DNA from: Micrococcus sp. 2A
Lineage (GTDB): Bacteria > Actinomycetota > Actinomycetes > Actinomycetales > Micrococcaceae
Assembly (NCBI RefSeq): GCF_039519235.1
Contig: NZ_CP154351.1
Location: 2,232,001-2,296,000, forward strand
DNA length: 64,000 nt
Direction of reading: 5' to 3'
Below are positions 6,909 through 16,657 of this stretch, piece by piece. Numbering within the stretch: the stretch's first letter is position 1; the number at the start of each line of letters is the position of its first letter. The position numbers and the translations under genes are program-made. The notes below the pieces were generated by a model that was not told the origin of the DNA, ran no database searches, and was given only the letters and a program-made list of their open reading frames with translations.

Positions 6909-9047
6909 GTGACCGTCACCGCACCGTCCTCCGCCCCAGCCCTCCCCCAGATCCTGCCCAGCTACGTCCGCGGCGCCTGGTGGACCCCGGAGAACCCCTC
7001 CACGGTCACGCCCGTCGCGGACGCCAACACCGGCGAGCACCTCACGGACGTCTCCACCGACGGCCTCGACACCGCGGCGGCCATCGACTACGCCCGCTCC
7101 GTCGGCCAGAAGAGCCTCGGCGAGCGGACCATCCACGAGCGCGCCCTCAAGCTCAAGGAGCTCGCGCTCTACCTGAACTCTCGCATCCAGGAGCTCTACG
7201 ACCTCTCCTTCGCGACGGGCTCCACGCAGCGCGACCACGCCTTCGACGTCGACGGCGGCATCGGCACGCTCTTCACCTTCTCCGGCAAGGGCCGCCGCGA
7301 GCTTCCGAACGCCAACGTGATCATCGACGGCGACGTCGAGCCGCTCTCCAAGGACGGCTCGTTCATCGGCGAACACGTCTACCAGCGCGTGCCCGGCGTC
7401 GCGGTGCAGATCAACGCGTTCAACTTCCCGGTGTGGGGCATGCTCGAGAAGTTCGCCCCCGCCTTCGTGGCCGGCGTCCCCACGATCGTGAAGCCGGCCA
7501 CCCCCACGGCCTACGTCACGCAGAAGTGCGTGGAGCTCATGGTGGACTCCGGCATCCTCCCCGATGGCTCGATCCAGCTCATCGCCGGCTCGGCTCGGGA
7601 CCTCCTGGACCACCTCGACTACCGCGACCACGTGGCCTTCACCGGCTCCACCCACACCGCCCAGACCCTGCGCAAGCACCCCAACGTGATCGACGGCGGC
7701 GTGCGCTTCACCGGCGAGACCGACTCCCTCAACGCGGCCATCCTCGGACCGGACGCCACCCCGGACACCCCGGAGTTCGAGGCGTTCGTCAAGGTGGTCT
7801 TCCAGGAGATGACGGTCAAGGCCGGCCAGAAGTGCACGGCCGTCCGCCGCGTGATCGTCCCCGCCGCCATGGCCGAGGCCGTCACCGCCGCCCTCACCGA
7901 GCGCCTCTCCGCGAAGGTGGTCCTCGGCGATCCCCGCAGCGAGGGCACCACCATGGGCGCGCTCGCCTCCAAGGAGCAGCAGTCCGAGGTCCGCAAGGCC
8001 GTGCAGCGCCTCGTCGACGCCGGCGGCCAGGTCCGCCTCGGCGGTCCTGACGGGGACACGGGCACCGCGGACGCCGAGGCCGGCGCGTTCTTCGCCCCCA
8101 CCGTGCTCTCCTTCGCCGACGCCCGCACCCCCGAGGTGCACAGCGTCGAGGCGTTCGGCCCGGTCGCCTCGGTGCTGGGCTACGCCGACGTCGCCGACGC
8201 CGTCGAGCTGGCCGCGATGGGCCGCGGCTCGCTCGTGGCCACCGTGGCCACGAACGACGGCGAGACCGCCCGCGCGTTCGCCGCCGGGATCGGCGCGCAC
8301 CACGGCCGCGTGCACGTCCTCAACCGCCAGACCGCCAAGACCACCACGGGCCACGGCGCCCCCGTGCCCGTGCTCGTGCACGGCGGCCCGGGCCGCGCCG
8401 GCGGCGGCGAGGAGCTCGGCGGGATCCGCGCCGTCAAGCACTACATGCAGCGCACCGCGATCCAGGGCTCCCCGGACATCCTCACCGCCATCACCGGCGT
8501 GTGGCACCCGGGTGCCGCGGCGGACACCGCCACCCGCGAGGACGTGGAGTCCGGTGCCAAGAAGCACCCGTTCTACAAGTCGCTCGAGGAGCTGAAGGTC
8601 GGCGACCAGTTCGCCTCCGGCCTGCGCACCGTGACCCTCGAGGAGATCACGGAGTTCGCTGAGAAGACCGGGGACAGGTTCTACGCGCACACGGACGAGG
8701 AGGCCGCCACGGCCAACCCGTTCTTCCCGCGCCGCGTGGCCCACGGCTACCTGCTGGTCTCCTGGGCCGCCGGCCTCTTCGTGGCCCCGGATCCGGGCCC
8801 GGTGCTCGCCAACTACGGCCTGGAGCACCTGCGCTTCATCACGCCCGTCACCTACGACGACGCCATCCGCGTCACCCTCACGGCCAAGAGGATCACCCCG
8901 CGTGTGACGGACGAGTACGGCGAGGTCGCCTGGGACTGCCGCCTGCACAACCAGAACGACGAGCTCTGCGCGCAGTACGACGTGCTGACGCTCGTCGCCA
9001 AGACCTGGCCGATGGTGGAGCAGCAGGACGCCGCGCCCCGGGCGTGA
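6909..9047 (+). CDS. paaZ: Bifunctional phenylacetate ring-opening enzyme: oxepin-CoA hydrolase / semialdehyde dehydrogenase
   Basis: 712 residues in two domains. Residues about 1-530 are an aldehyde dehydrogenase: [11 protein letters not shown], the ETDSLN catalytic-Glu loop, and the nucleophile near Cys309 in GQKCTAVRR. Residues about 550-700 are a MaoC-type hot-dog hydratase ([28 protein letters not shown]). PaaZ opens the oxepin-CoA ring hydrolytically and oxidises the aldehyde formed, giving 3-oxo-5,6-dehydrosuberyl-CoA. Length and domain order match the family. A PaaR-type operator lies 34 nt upstream. The next gene, a 3-hydroxyacyl-CoA dehydrogenase, follows after 133 nt. Confidence 0.96.
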   Translation: MTVTAPSSAPALPQILPSYVRGAWWTPENPSTVTPVADANTGEHLTDVSTDGLDTAAAIDYARSVGQKSLGERTIHERALKLKELALYLNSRIQELYDLSFATGSTQRDHAFDVDGGIGTLFTFSGKGRRELPNANVIIDGDVEPLSKDGSFIGEHVYQRVPGVAVQINAFNFPVWGMLEKFAPAFVAGVPTIVKPATPTAYVTQKCVELMVDSGILPDGSIQLIAGSARDLLDHLDYRDHVAFTGSTHTAQTLRKHPNVIDGGVRFTGETDSLNAAILGPDATPDTPEFEAFVKVVFQEMTVKAGQKCTAVRRVIVPAAMAEAVTAALTERLSAKVVLGDPRSEGTTMGALASKEQQSEVRKAVQRLVDAGGQVRLGGPDGDTGTADAEAGAFFAPTVLSFADARTPEVHSVEAFGPVASVLGYADVADAVELAAMGRGSLVATVATNDGETARAFAAGIGAHHGRVHVLNRQTAKTTTGHGAPVPVLVHGGPGRAGGGEELGGIRAVKHYMQRTAIQGSPDILTAITGVWHPGAAADTATREDVESGAKKHPFYKSLEELKVGDQFASGLRTVTLEEITEFAEKTGDRFYAHTDEEAATANPFFPRRVAHGYLLVSWAAGLFVAPDPGPVLANYGLEHLRFITPVTYDDAIRVTLTAKRITPRVTDEYGEVAWDCRLHNQNDELCAQYDVLTLVAKTWPMVEQQDAAPRA

Positions 9048-9180
9048 GTCGGCAGGCCCCCGACGCCCCGCGCGTGAGCCGTCCGCCCGAGGCACCGGCC
9101 GCGGCGGCCGGGAACAACGCGGCGGCACGCTCCGTTGTGCCTGGTGTCCCCCACGGACCATTGAGAGAGAAGGTCATCCC

Positions 9181-10113
9181 ATGTCCGAATTCACTCGTTT
9201 CGAGCAGGTGACGGTGCTGGGCACCGGTGTGCTGGGCTCGCAGATCATCATGCAGGCCGCCTACCACGGCAAGAAGGTCATGGCGTACGACGCCGTCCCC
9301 GCCGCACTCGAGAACCTCGACAAGCGCTGGGCGTGGATCCGCCAGGGCTACGAGGCCGACCTGGGCGAGGGCTACGACGCCGCCCGCTTCGACGAGGCCA
9401 TCGCCCGCATCACCCCGACGTCGGACCTGGCCGAGGCGGTGGCGGACGCGGACATCGTGATCGAGGCCGTCCCGGAGAACCTGGAGCTCAAGCGCAAGGT
9501 GTGGGCCCAGGTGGGTGAGCTCGCCCCCGCCACGACCCTGTTCGCCACGAACACCTCCTCCCTGCTGCCCTCGGACTTCGCCGACGCCAGCGGCCATCCG
9601 GAGCGCTTCCTGGCCCTGCACTACGCCAACCGCATCTGGGCGCAGAACACCGCCGAGGTCATGGGCACCGCCGCCACCTCGCCGGAGGCCGTCGCGGGAG
9701 CCCTGCAGTTCGCCGAGGAGACCGGCATGGTCCCCGTGCACGTGCGCAAGGAGATCCCGGGCTACTTCCTCAACTCCCTGCTCATCCCGTGGCTGCAGGC
9801 CGGCTCCAAGCTGTACATGCACGGAGTGGGCAACCCGGCGGACATCGACCGCACCTGGCGCGTGGCCACCGGCAACGAGCGCGGCCCGTTCCAGACCTAT
9901 GACATCGTGGGCTTCCACGTGGCCGCCAACGTCTCCCGCAACACGGGCGTCGACTGGCAGCTCGGCTTCGCTGAGCTGCTCGAGAAGAGCATCGCCGAGG
10001 GCCACAGCGGCGTGGCCGACGGCCAGGGGTTCTACCGATACGGCCCCGACGGGGAGAACCTGGGCCCGGTCGAGGACTGGAACCTGGGCGACAAGGACAC
10101 GCCGCTGGGCTGA
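9181..10113 (+). CDS. 3-hydroxyacyl-CoA dehydrogenase family protein
   Basis: 310 residues. The N-terminal Rossmann motif is [19 protein letters not shown], with the acidic strand-2 end at [16 protein letters not shown] and [18 protein letters not shown] replace the usual HFFNP region, so this belongs to a divergent subgroup of the PaaH/FadB superfamily. The catalytic His is in LHYAN and the partner Glu is probably in AEVM. GAGAGAAGG precedes the ATG. Its place after paaZ suggests a step in phenylacetate or related acyl-CoA oxidation; the precise substrate is not evident. Confidence 0.85.
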   Translation: MSEFTRFEQVTVLGTGVLGSQIIMQAAYHGKKVMAYDAVPAALENLDKRWAWIRQGYEADLGEGYDAARFDEAIARITPTSDLAEAVADADIVIEAVPENLELKRKVWAQVGELAPATTLFATNTSSLLPSDFADASGHPERFLALHYANRIWAQNTAEVMGTAATSPEAVAGALQFAEETGMVPVHVRKEIPGYFLNSLLIPWLQAGSKLYMHGVGNPADIDRTWRVATGNERGPFQTYDIVGFHVAANVSRNTGVDWQLGFAELLEKSIAEGHSGVADGQGFYRYGPDGENLGPVEDWNLGDKDTPLG

Positions 10114-10191
10114 TCCCCGCCTCATCACGACGCCGGACCGTCCGGTGCGCATCCTGCGCGCCCGGGCGGCTCGTCGTCGTACAGTCGCCCC

Positions 10192-11238
10192 ATGACGCTC
10201 CGGACCCCCTCTTCCCGCCGCGCCCTCGGCTGCACCCTCGCGGCGGTCGCCCTCGCCCTCACCGGGTGCGCGGGCGACGGCGCCCCGGCCGCCGCGTCGT
10301 CCTCCGCCGGAGCCACCTCGGCCGACGGGTCCGCCACGCCGATCCCGCCCACGCCTACGGAGACGACGGCCACCGCGAGTCCGGCCTCCTCCGCCCGGGC
10401 TGACAGCTCCGCCTCCAGCGCGTCCTCGCCCGCCGCGTCCGAGGGGAACGGCTCGACATCCCCGGCGGCGACGCGCCCACTGGACGAGACCGATCCGCAG
10501 GCGTATGTCGACGCCCTCCCCCTCACCGTCGACGAGATCGACCGGCGGGCGGAGGCCCTGTGGGAGACGTTCGACGCGGTGGGGCTCCCCGCGGCCGATC
10601 TCCTGACGCCCGCGGACCGCCTGGAGATGACCCTCGCGGACCTCGACGAGCTGCCTTCCGACGCCTCCCTCGTGGTGGGTGAGGAGGAGTGCGTCGCCGC
10701 CGTCCGCGCGCGGTCGGACCACGAACTGTCCACCCCGGTGTGGGAATACGAGGTGACCCTCGAGGACGAGATGATCGCCGACGACGCCGGGCTGGACTTC
10801 AAGGACAGCGTGCTGGAGTCGGTCCTGTTGAGCGAGACAGACCGGGCGGCGGATCTGCGCCGGCACGTGGAGAACCTGGACGAGGAGTTCCACGCGTGTG
10901 CCGACGTAAAGGCCACCGGTGCTCTCGGCGCTGCCGACGAACGCCCGTTCACGGCGGACGGCGTCACCTTCGAGTCCACCTCCCACCCGGGGCTGGCCTT
11001 CGAGGAGGGAGAGGTCTGGTGGTCCCTGGACGTGGCGAGGGGCTCCCGCCGGCTGGCGTACCTGTACACGGGCGACCCCGGCTCGCTCACCCGAGAGGAC
11101 TTCGAGGAGGCAGCCGCCCGCCGGCTCCTCGACGTGGCCGACGCGCTCCCTCCCGAGTGGCCTCCGGCCCAGGAGACGGCGACGGCGGCGGACGTCCCCG
11201 GCCGGGCGGCCTCCACGGAGGCACGCACCTCCGCCTGA
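10192..11238 (+). CDS. Putative lipoprotein, Ser/Thr/Ala-rich linker, paralogue of the next gene
   Basis: 348 residues. A signal peptide with lipobox LTGC (Cys at residue 26) indicates lipid anchoring outside the membrane. Residues 27-100 are a low-complexity Ser/Ala/Thr/Pro linker. The remaining globular part (about 105-330) is acidic, with two Cys (EECV, HACAD) that may pair. No family recognised. A -10 box TACAGT lies at 10180-10185, exactly 6 nt before the ATG, so the mRNA is probably leaderless. The neighbouring lipoprotein has the same promoter layout and the same overall plan, which suggests an old duplication. Confidence 0.75.
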   Translation: MTLRTPSSRRALGCTLAAVALALTGCAGDGAPAAASSSAGATSADGSATPIPPTPTETTATASPASSARADSSASSASSPAASEGNGSTSPAATRPLDETDPQAYVDALPLTVDEIDRRAEALWETFDAVGLPAADLLTPADRLEMTLADLDELPSDASLVVGEEECVAAVRARSDHELSTPVWEYEVTLEDEMIADDAGLDFKDSVLESVLLSETDRAADLRRHVENLDEEFHACADVKATGALGAADERPFTADGVTFESTSHPGLAFEEGEVWWSLDVARGSRRLAYLYTGDPGSLTREDFEEAAARRLLDVADALPPEWPPAQETATAADVPGRAASTEARTSA

Positions 11239-11322
11239 CCCGCGGCCTCGCGCCTCCGCCCGACCTGCGTCCCTCAGCGGGCGGCCTTGTGGGACCCGTC
11301 ACGGTCGCCCTACAGTTCGGTC

Positions 11323-12231
11323 ATGACGACTCCTCGCACCACCGCCCGCCGCCTGTCCCGGCTCGGCGTCGTCGCCGCGAGCGCCCTCGCCCTCGCCGGA
11401 TGTGCGGGGAACGGGGACGCCGGCGCCTCCTCGACCTCCTCCCCCGCGGGCGTCATCTCGTCCGGCGCAGCCCCCGCGTCCACGGGCCCGACGAGCGGGT
11501 CCGCGACCCCCTCAGGCTCCTCCCGCGCCCTCTCCCTGGACATGCCCGCCGCCCTGGACGCGGAGCACGTCAAGGCCGTGAAGCAGGCCGTGCTCCTGGC
11601 CGCCGGCCCCGGCGCGGAGGTCGGCCTGAGCAAGGCCTCGCCGCTCGAGCGCCAGACCGAGCTCCGCCGGGCCGCGGAGGACATCGAGCAGACCGCGGCC
11701 GCCGGAGCCTCGCCTGCGCCGTCGTGGAGCCCGGAGCAGCGCACCTGCCTGGACGCCACGCGCGGCGCCTTGGAGCGCTCGGCGGACGCGGACGCCGCCT
11801 GGGTGGACTTCATCGTCCAGCCCACCACGGCGGCCACCGTCGGTGGGGCGTCGACCGCCTCCCCCGTCCCGTCCATGACGGCCTCTCCCAAGGCGGAGGT
11901 CACGCCGATGGGCGTGCGGGTGGAGTCCTTCCCGGACGAGGCGGCGGCGCGCGCCGACATGGAGCAGGCCCGCACGGCCGCCGTGGCCTGCGCCGGGGCC
12001 GACCTGCCCGGGACGGGCGTGCGCGAGCTGGAGGATGTGGCATGGGAGGGCGGCACCGCGTACACCGCACGGCCCGTGGGCTCGGTCTACAGCCACGTCA
12101 TGGCCGTGCAGGACGGCAGCCGGATCATCTCGGTGAGCCAGGGGACCACCGAGGGCGACGCCCCCGCGGACGCCGAGAGGCGAGCCGCCTCGATCGTCAG
12201 GAACGTGAAGGCCGCGCTCGACGGCACATGA
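11323..12231 (+). CDS. Putative lipoprotein, paralogue of the preceding gene
   Basis: 302 residues. The signal peptide ends in lipobox LAGC (Cys about residue 23), followed by a Ser/Thr/Gly/Pro linker to about residue 65. The globular part contains VRVESFPDEAAARADMEQARTA-like and DVAWEGGTAYTARPVGS segments that resemble PknH-like/sensor-type extracellular domains, but this is weak. Promoter TTGTGG (11287) - 18 nt - TACAGT (11311-11316), then 6 nt to the ATG: leaderless. It converges with the TetR gene, whose stop is 22 nt away. Function unknown. Confidence 0.75.
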   Translation: MTTPRTTARRLSRLGVVAASALALAGCAGNGDAGASSTSSPAGVISSGAAPASTGPTSGSATPSGSSRALSLDMPAALDAEHVKAVKQAVLLAAGPGAEVGLSKASPLERQTELRRAAEDIEQTAAAGASPAPSWSPEQRTCLDATRGALERSADADAAWVDFIVQPTTAATVGGASTASPVPSMTASPKAEVTPMGVRVESFPDEAAARADMEQARTAAVACAGADLPGTGVRELEDVAWEGGTAYTARPVGSVYSHVMAVQDGSRIISVSQGTTEGDAPADAERRAASIVRNVKAALDGT

Positions 12232-12252
12232 CGTCCCGGGCGTGGACGCCGG

Positions 12253-12882
12253 TCAGCCCCGCAGGCCGCCCAGCACCACGCCCGTGACGGCCTCCACCAT
12301 CTCCTCCACGGACTTGTGCCCGGGCTGGGCCCCGTCCGGCCGGTACCAGTCCACGATCGAGTTGATCATGCCGAGCATGAGACGGGCGAGGTTGCGCGGT
12401 GTCACGTCCGAGCGCACCGTCCCCTCGGCCTGAGCGGCCTCCACGAGCTCGCCGAGCCGCCGGGTGATGGCTCGCCGCCGCTCCATCGCGGCCAGCTCCA
12501 CGTCCGAGTTGCCGCGCAGGCGCAGCAGCAGCGTGACCTCGGGCATCCTGGCCACGAGGACCCGCAGGGTGCCGCGCACCGCCGCCTCCACCTTCTCCCC
12601 GGGCGCACCGGGACCGGCCTGGACGGCGTCGAGCGAGGTCTCCAGGGCGCCCAGGGCGTCGTCGAGCGCCTGCCCGAGGATGGCCTCCTTGGACTCCACG
12701 TGGTGGTAGATCGCCGACTTCGAGATGCCCAGGTGCTGCGCCAGCATCCCCATGGAGGTGGCCTCGTAGCCGTGGCGGTTGAAGACGTCGACGCAGACGG
12801 CCAGCAGGGTCTCGCGGTCGTAGCCGGGGCGCCCGCGGCGGGGCAGGCCGGCGACGGCGGCGTCGGGCTGGGGGTCGGTCAC
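12253..12882 (-). CDS. TetR-family regulator of the phenylacetate genes (PaaR-like)
   Basis: 209 residues. An N-terminal HTH lies at about residues 22-65: RETLLAVCVDVFNRHGYEATSM, then LAQHLGISKSAIYHHVESKE, the TetR signature. The C-terminal ligand domain is helical (LARLMLGMINSIVDWYRPD). The start is GTG with GAGAGGA upstream. It lies 126 nt downstream of paaK on the same strand and its promoter holds a GGGTC-ggct-GACCC palindrome. TetR regulators of paa genes in actinobacteria respond to phenylacetyl-CoA; that ligand is assumed here from context. Confidence 0.85.
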   Translation of the reverse strand: MTDPQPDAAVAGLPRRGRPGYDRETLLAVCVDVFNRHGYEATSMGMLAQHLGISKSAIYHHVESKEAILGQALDDALGALETSLDAVQAGPGAPGEKVEAAVRGTLRVLVARMPEVTLLLRLRGNSDVELAAMERRRAITRRLGELVEAAQAEGTVRSDVTPRNLARLMLGMINSIVDWYRPDGAQPGHKSVEEMVEAVTGVVLGGLRG

Positions 12883-12907
12883 GGTGTCCTCTCGGGGCCT
12901 GGCATGC

Positions 12908-12921
12908 GGGTCGGCTGACCC
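12908..12921. promoter_or_regulatory. Candidate TetR auto-operator
   Basis: Palindrome GGGTC-ggct-GACCC, just downstream of a -10-like TACGCT (minus strand, 12927-12922) in front of the paaR-like gene. Position suits autorepression. Half-sites only partly resemble the paaZ operator. Confidence 0.4.
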
Positions 12922-13008
12922 AGCGTAGCCGCCGCGCGGGGACGGACGACGACGGCGGGCGCGGGCCGCCGTCCGCCTCCGACGGGCGCGGGCCGGGCTC
13001 CGGCCGGA

Positions 13009-14361
13009 TCAGGCCTTGTCGCGCAGGTCGTAGACGCGCTTGAGCTTGCCGGAGGAGCGGGTCAGGGTGTCCGGCTCCACGACGTTGATGGCACACGAGG
13101 AGCCGATCTTCGTCTTGATCTCCTTCTGCAGCAGGCGCGCGCCCTCCTGGGCGGCCTCCAGGGTGGCCTCCACGCGGCGCTCGATGTTCACGGCCATCTC
13201 GTCCATGCGGTTCGGCCGCGTGATCTCGAGGGTGAAGTGCGGGGAGAGCGTGGGAATCTGGAGGGCGAGCTCCTCGATCTGCGAGGGGAAGAGGTTCACG
13301 CCGCGCAGGATGATCATGTCGTCGGAGCGGCCGGTGATGCGGCCCATGCGGCGGTGGCCCGGGTGCGAGGTGCCGGGCAGCAGGCGGGTGAGGTCGTGCG
13401 TGCGGTAGCGGATGATCGGCAGCGCCTGCTTGGTGAGCGAGGTGAAGACGAGCTCGCCGGGGCGGCCGGTCTCCAGCACCTCGTCCGTGAACGGGTCGAT
13501 GATCTCGGGGCGGAAGTGGTCCTCCCAGATGTGCAAGCCGTCCTTCGTCTCCACGGACTCGCCGGCCACGCCGGGGCCCATGACCTCGGAGAGCCCGTAG
13601 ATGTCCAGCGCGTCGATCTCGAAGGTCTGCTCGATCTCGCGGCGCATCTCCTCCGTCCACGGCTCGGCGCCCAGGATCGCGCGCTGGAGTGAGCTCTTGC
13701 GCGGGTCCAGGCCGAGCTTGCGGAAGCCGTCGGCGATGGTGAGCAGGTAGGTGGGGGTGGAGAGGATCGTCGTGGGCTGGAAGTCCGTGATGATCTGGAC
13801 CTGCTTCTCCGTCTGCCCGCCGGACATCGGGATCACGGCCGCGCCGATGCGCTCCGCACCGTAGTGGGCGCCGAGGCCGCCCGTGAACAGGCCGTAGCCG
13901 TACGCGTTGTGCACGATGTCCCCGGGGCGCACGCCGGAGGCCCGGAAGCAGCGGGCCACGAGGGTCGCCCAGGTGGCGAGGTCGTCATCGGTGTAGCCGA
14001 CCACGGTGGGCTGGCCCGTGGTGCCTGAGGAGGCGTGGATGCGGCGCAGCTCGGAGCCCTTCGCCGCGAACGCCTTGAAGGGGTAGTTCCTCCGCAGGAA
14101 CTCCTTGTCCGTGTACGGGAACTTCCTGAGGTCCTCGAGCTCGGTGAAGTCGGAGGGGTGCACGCCGTGGGCGTCGAAGTGCTCGGTGTACGCCGGGACG
14201 TTCTCGTAGGCGTGGTGGAGGGACCAGCGGAGGCGCTCGGTCTGGAGCGCTTCGATCTGGTCGCGGCTCATCGTCTCCTCCGGGTCCTTGGCGCCGCGCG
14301 CCTCCGGGTCAGCCGGGACGGGTGCGGGCGTGTACGGATTCGGGATCGAGGCCTCGAGCAT
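13009..14361 (-). CDS. paaK: Phenylacetate-CoA ligase
   Basis: 450 residues, the family length. The ATP-binding P-loop is HASSGTTGQPTVVGYT. Further adenylate-forming motifs follow: YGLFTGGLGAHYG, DIYGLSEVMGPGVA, the hinge region RMGRITGRSDDMIILRGVNLFPSQIE and the C-terminal lid ending in SSGKLKRVYD with the catalytic Lys. It activates phenylacetate to phenylacetyl-CoA with ATP, the committed step. AAGGAG precedes the ATG. It lies 35 nt downstream of paaI in the same operon. Confidence 0.96.
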   Translation of the reverse strand: MLEASIPNPYTPAPVPADPEARGAKDPEETMSRDQIEALQTERLRWSLHHAYENVPAYTEHFDAHGVHPSDFTELEDLRKFPYTDKEFLRRNYPFKAFAAKGSELRRIHASSGTTGQPTVVGYTDDDLATWATLVARCFRASGVRPGDIVHNAYGYGLFTGGLGAHYGAERIGAAVIPMSGGQTEKQVQIITDFQPTTILSTPTYLLTIADGFRKLGLDPRKSSLQRAILGAEPWTEEMRREIEQTFEIDALDIYGLSEVMGPGVAGESVETKDGLHIWEDHFRPEIIDPFTDEVLETGRPGELVFTSLTKQALPIIRYRTHDLTRLLPGTSHPGHRRMGRITGRSDDMIILRGVNLFPSQIEELALQIPTLSPHFTLEITRPNRMDEMAVNIERRVEATLEAAQEGARLLQKEIKTKIGSSCAINVVEPDTLTRSSGKLKRVYDLRDKA

Positions 14362-14396
14362 GGCGTTCTCCTTGGGATGCGGGGCAGGTGGTCGGG

Positions 14397-14837
14397 TCAG
14401 GCGGCGGGCTGGGGCGCCGGGATCGTCCGGGAGCGGCCGCGGAACACGGCGACGACGGCGCCGTCCTCGGCGGTGACCGTGATGTCGTAGACGCCGGAGC
14501 GGCCGGACTTCGCCACGAGCCGACCTTCCGCGGTCAGCGTCTGCCCGGCACGGGTGCCGGCCAGGAAGTTGACGTCCACGCCGGAGGCGACCGTGATGGT
14601 GCTGCCGTCCCCGCGCGGATCGTTGCAGGTCAGGGCGAAGCACGCGTCCGCGAACGCGAACACGGCACCGCCGTGAGCCATGCCGAAGCCGTTGTGGTGG
14701 TCCTCGGTCAGGGTCATCCGGATGCGGGCGTGATCCTTCTCCGCCGCCTCGAGGGTCACGCCGAGCCATTGCGCCACACGGTCGCCCGCGAGCATCGGGT
14801 GGTGCGGGGCGGCTGTCTGCCGGGCGTTCTCGGTCAC
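14397..14837 (-). CDS. paaI: Hydroxyphenylacetyl-CoA thioesterase
   Basis: 146 residues with a single hot-dog fold. HHNGFGMAHGGAVFAFADACFALTCN contains the HGG-(x)n-D core of PaaI thioesterases, where the Asp acts in hydrolysis. The start is GTG with GGGAGGTG upstream. PaaI removes CoA from dead-end ring-hydroxylated or epoxide intermediates, releasing trapped CoA. First gene of the paaI-paaK unit; a TetR-like operator lies 56 nt upstream. Confidence 0.94.
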   Translation of the reverse strand: MTENARQTAAPHHPMLAGDRVAQWLGVTLEAAEKDHARIRMTLTEDHHNGFGMAHGGAVFAFADACFALTCNDPRGDGSTITVASGVDVNFLAGTRAGQTLTAEGRLVAKSGRSGVYDITVTAEDGAVVAVFRGRSRTIPAPQPAA

Positions 14838-15176
14838 GTGGGCACCTCCCTGTCGGGGCGCACGGTCGGTCGAGAGCAGAGGCCGCGCGAATTACTGAAC
14901 GATCATTAGGTAAGTCCAGGTAACTCCGTCGATGTGACCTGCGTCAAGTCCGGGGCGGCATGTGACGGTCCGCCCACGGCGGAGACGCCGACGCCTCTGC
15001 GGGCCCGGGCTCCTCCGTCCTCCGTCCTCCTCCGTCTCCGGGCCATGCGGGCCACGCGGGCGACGCCCTCCACGGACGCCACGTGCCGCGGCGGGTCCCC
15101 GTTCGGCTGCTCCGCGGCCCTCGAACAGCAGCCCGGCGTCAGCCCGCGCGACGTCCGCGATGGAAGAATGGACCCC
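14838..15176. other. 339-bp divergent intergenic region (paaI / purB)
   Basis: Holds the paaI promoter region (minus-strand TTGACG at 14951-14946) with a TetR-like operator, and a pyrimidine-rich CCTCCGTCCTCC tract near 15010. No further gene is supported. Confidence 0.6.
14893..14912. promoter_or_regulatory. TetR-type operator upstream of paaI-paaK
   Basis: The 20-bp imperfect palindrome TACTGAACGATCATTAGGTA is centred on GATC. The right half (ATCATTAGGTA) and left half (TACTGAACGAT) agree at 8 of 11 positions. It overlaps the expected paaI promoter, so control by the PaaR-like protein is plausible, though its core differs from the paaZ site. Confidence 0.55.
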
Positions 15177-16619
15177 ATGACCTCGCAGCCCTCCGCCACC
15201 GCGCCCGCGTCCACCGCCCACCGCCGTTCCCTCGCCGAGGCCGGCATCGCCCTCGGCCCGCTGGACGGGCGCTACCGGACCGCCGTCGAGCCGCTCGTGG
15301 AGCACCTGTCCGAGGCGGCGCTCAACCGCAACCGCGTGCACGTGGAGGTCGAGTGGTTCCTCCACCTGGCCGAGCGCTCCGTGCTGCCGGGTCTGGAGCC
15401 GCTCACGGCCGAGCAGCGGGCGGGCCTGCGGGCGATCGTCACGGACTTCGACGCGGAGTCCGTGGCCGAGCTGGCGGCCACCGAGAAGGTCACGGTGCAT
15501 GACGTGAAGGCCGTCGAGTACTTCATCGCCGACCGCCTCGAGGGGCTGGGCCTGGGCCGACTGAAGCCGCTCGTGCACTTCGCGTGCACCTCCGAGGACA
15601 TCAACAACCTCGCCTACGCGGTGGGTGTGCGCGACGCCGTCGAGCAGGTCTGGCTGCCGGCCGCCCGCGCCGCCGTGGCCACCGTCTCCGCGATGGCCGC
15701 CGAGGCCGCCGAGACCCCCATGCTCTCCCGCACGCACGGCCAGCCGGCCACGCCGACCACGCTCGGCAAGGAGATGGCCGTGTTCGTCCATCGCCTGGGC
15801 CGCCAGATCGCGCGCGTCGAGTCCCAGCCCTACCTCGGCAAGATCAACGGCGCCACCGGCACCTACGCCGCCCACCTGGCGGCGGCTCCGCAGGCGGACT
15901 GGCAGGACGTCGCCCGCTCGTTCGTGGAGCACCTCGGCCTCACCTGGAACCCGCTGACCACCCAGATCGAGTCACACGACTGGCAGGCGGAGCTGTACGC
16001 CGACGTCGCGCGCTTCAACCGGATCCTCCACGGCTTCTGCGTGGACGTGTGGAGCTACATCTCCATCGGCTACTTCGCGCAGATCCCCGTGGCCGGCGCG
16101 ACCGGCTCCTCCACCATGCCGCACAAGGTGAACCCGATCCGGTTCGAGAACGCCGAGGCCAACCTCGAGCTCTCCTGCGCGCTGCTGGACTCCCTGGGCG
16201 CCACGCTGGTGGAGTCCCGCTGGCAGCGCGACCTCACCGACTCCACGTCGCAGCGCAACATCGGCGTGGCCCTGGGCCACTCGGTGCTCGCGCTGAGCAA
16301 CGTCACGAAGGGCATGGGCCAGCTGCAGGTGGCCGAGCCGGTGCTCGCCGACGACCTGGACCACAACTGGGAGGTCCTCGGCGAGGCGATCCAGACCGTG
16401 ATGCGCGCCGAGGCGATCGCCGGCGTCGCGGGCATGGACAACCCGTACGAGCGCCTCAAGGAGCTCACCCGTGGCCAGCGCGTGGACGGGGAGCGCATGC
16501 GGGAGTTCGTGGCCGGCCTCGGCCTGTCCGAGGGCGCTCAGGCCCGCCTGCTGGCGCTCACGCCGGCCTCGTACACGGGCATCGCGGCCGAGCTGGCCGC
16601 CGAGTTCGGCAGGCGCTGA
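15177..16619 (+). CDS. purB: Adenylosuccinate lyase
   Basis: 480 residues. The superfamily signature GSSTMPHKVNPIRFENAE lies near residue 310. SRTHGQPATPTTLGKEMAVF provides the catalytic His region and TSEDINNLA is also diagnostic. It releases fumarate from SAICAR and adenylosuccinate in purine synthesis. The start chosen is the ATG at 15177 (MTSQPS); an in-frame ATG at 15168 is close by. The long PurB form with N-terminal LGPLDGRYR matches the enterobacterial and actinobacterial type. No pur neighbours. Confidence 0.96.
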   Translation: MTSQPSATAPASTAHRRSLAEAGIALGPLDGRYRTAVEPLVEHLSEAALNRNRVHVEVEWFLHLAERSVLPGLEPLTAEQRAGLRAIVTDFDAESVAELAATEKVTVHDVKAVEYFIADRLEGLGLGRLKPLVHFACTSEDINNLAYAVGVRDAVEQVWLPAARAAVATVSAMAAEAAETPMLSRTHGQPATPTTLGKEMAVFVHRLGRQIARVESQPYLGKINGATGTYAAHLAAAPQADWQDVARSFVEHLGLTWNPLTTQIESHDWQAELYADVARFNRILHGFCVDVWSYISIGYFAQIPVAGATGSSTMPHKVNPIRFENAEANLELSCALLDSLGATLVESRWQRDLTDSTSQRNIGVALGHSVLALSNVTKGMGQLQVAEPVLADDLDHNWEVLGEAIQTVMRAEAIAGVAGMDNPYERLKELTRGQRVDGERMREFVAGLGLSEGAQARLLALTPASYTGIAAELAAEFGRR

Positions 16620-16657
16620 CGGGCCGGCCGAACAAAAAGAACAAATACGATGTGAGC

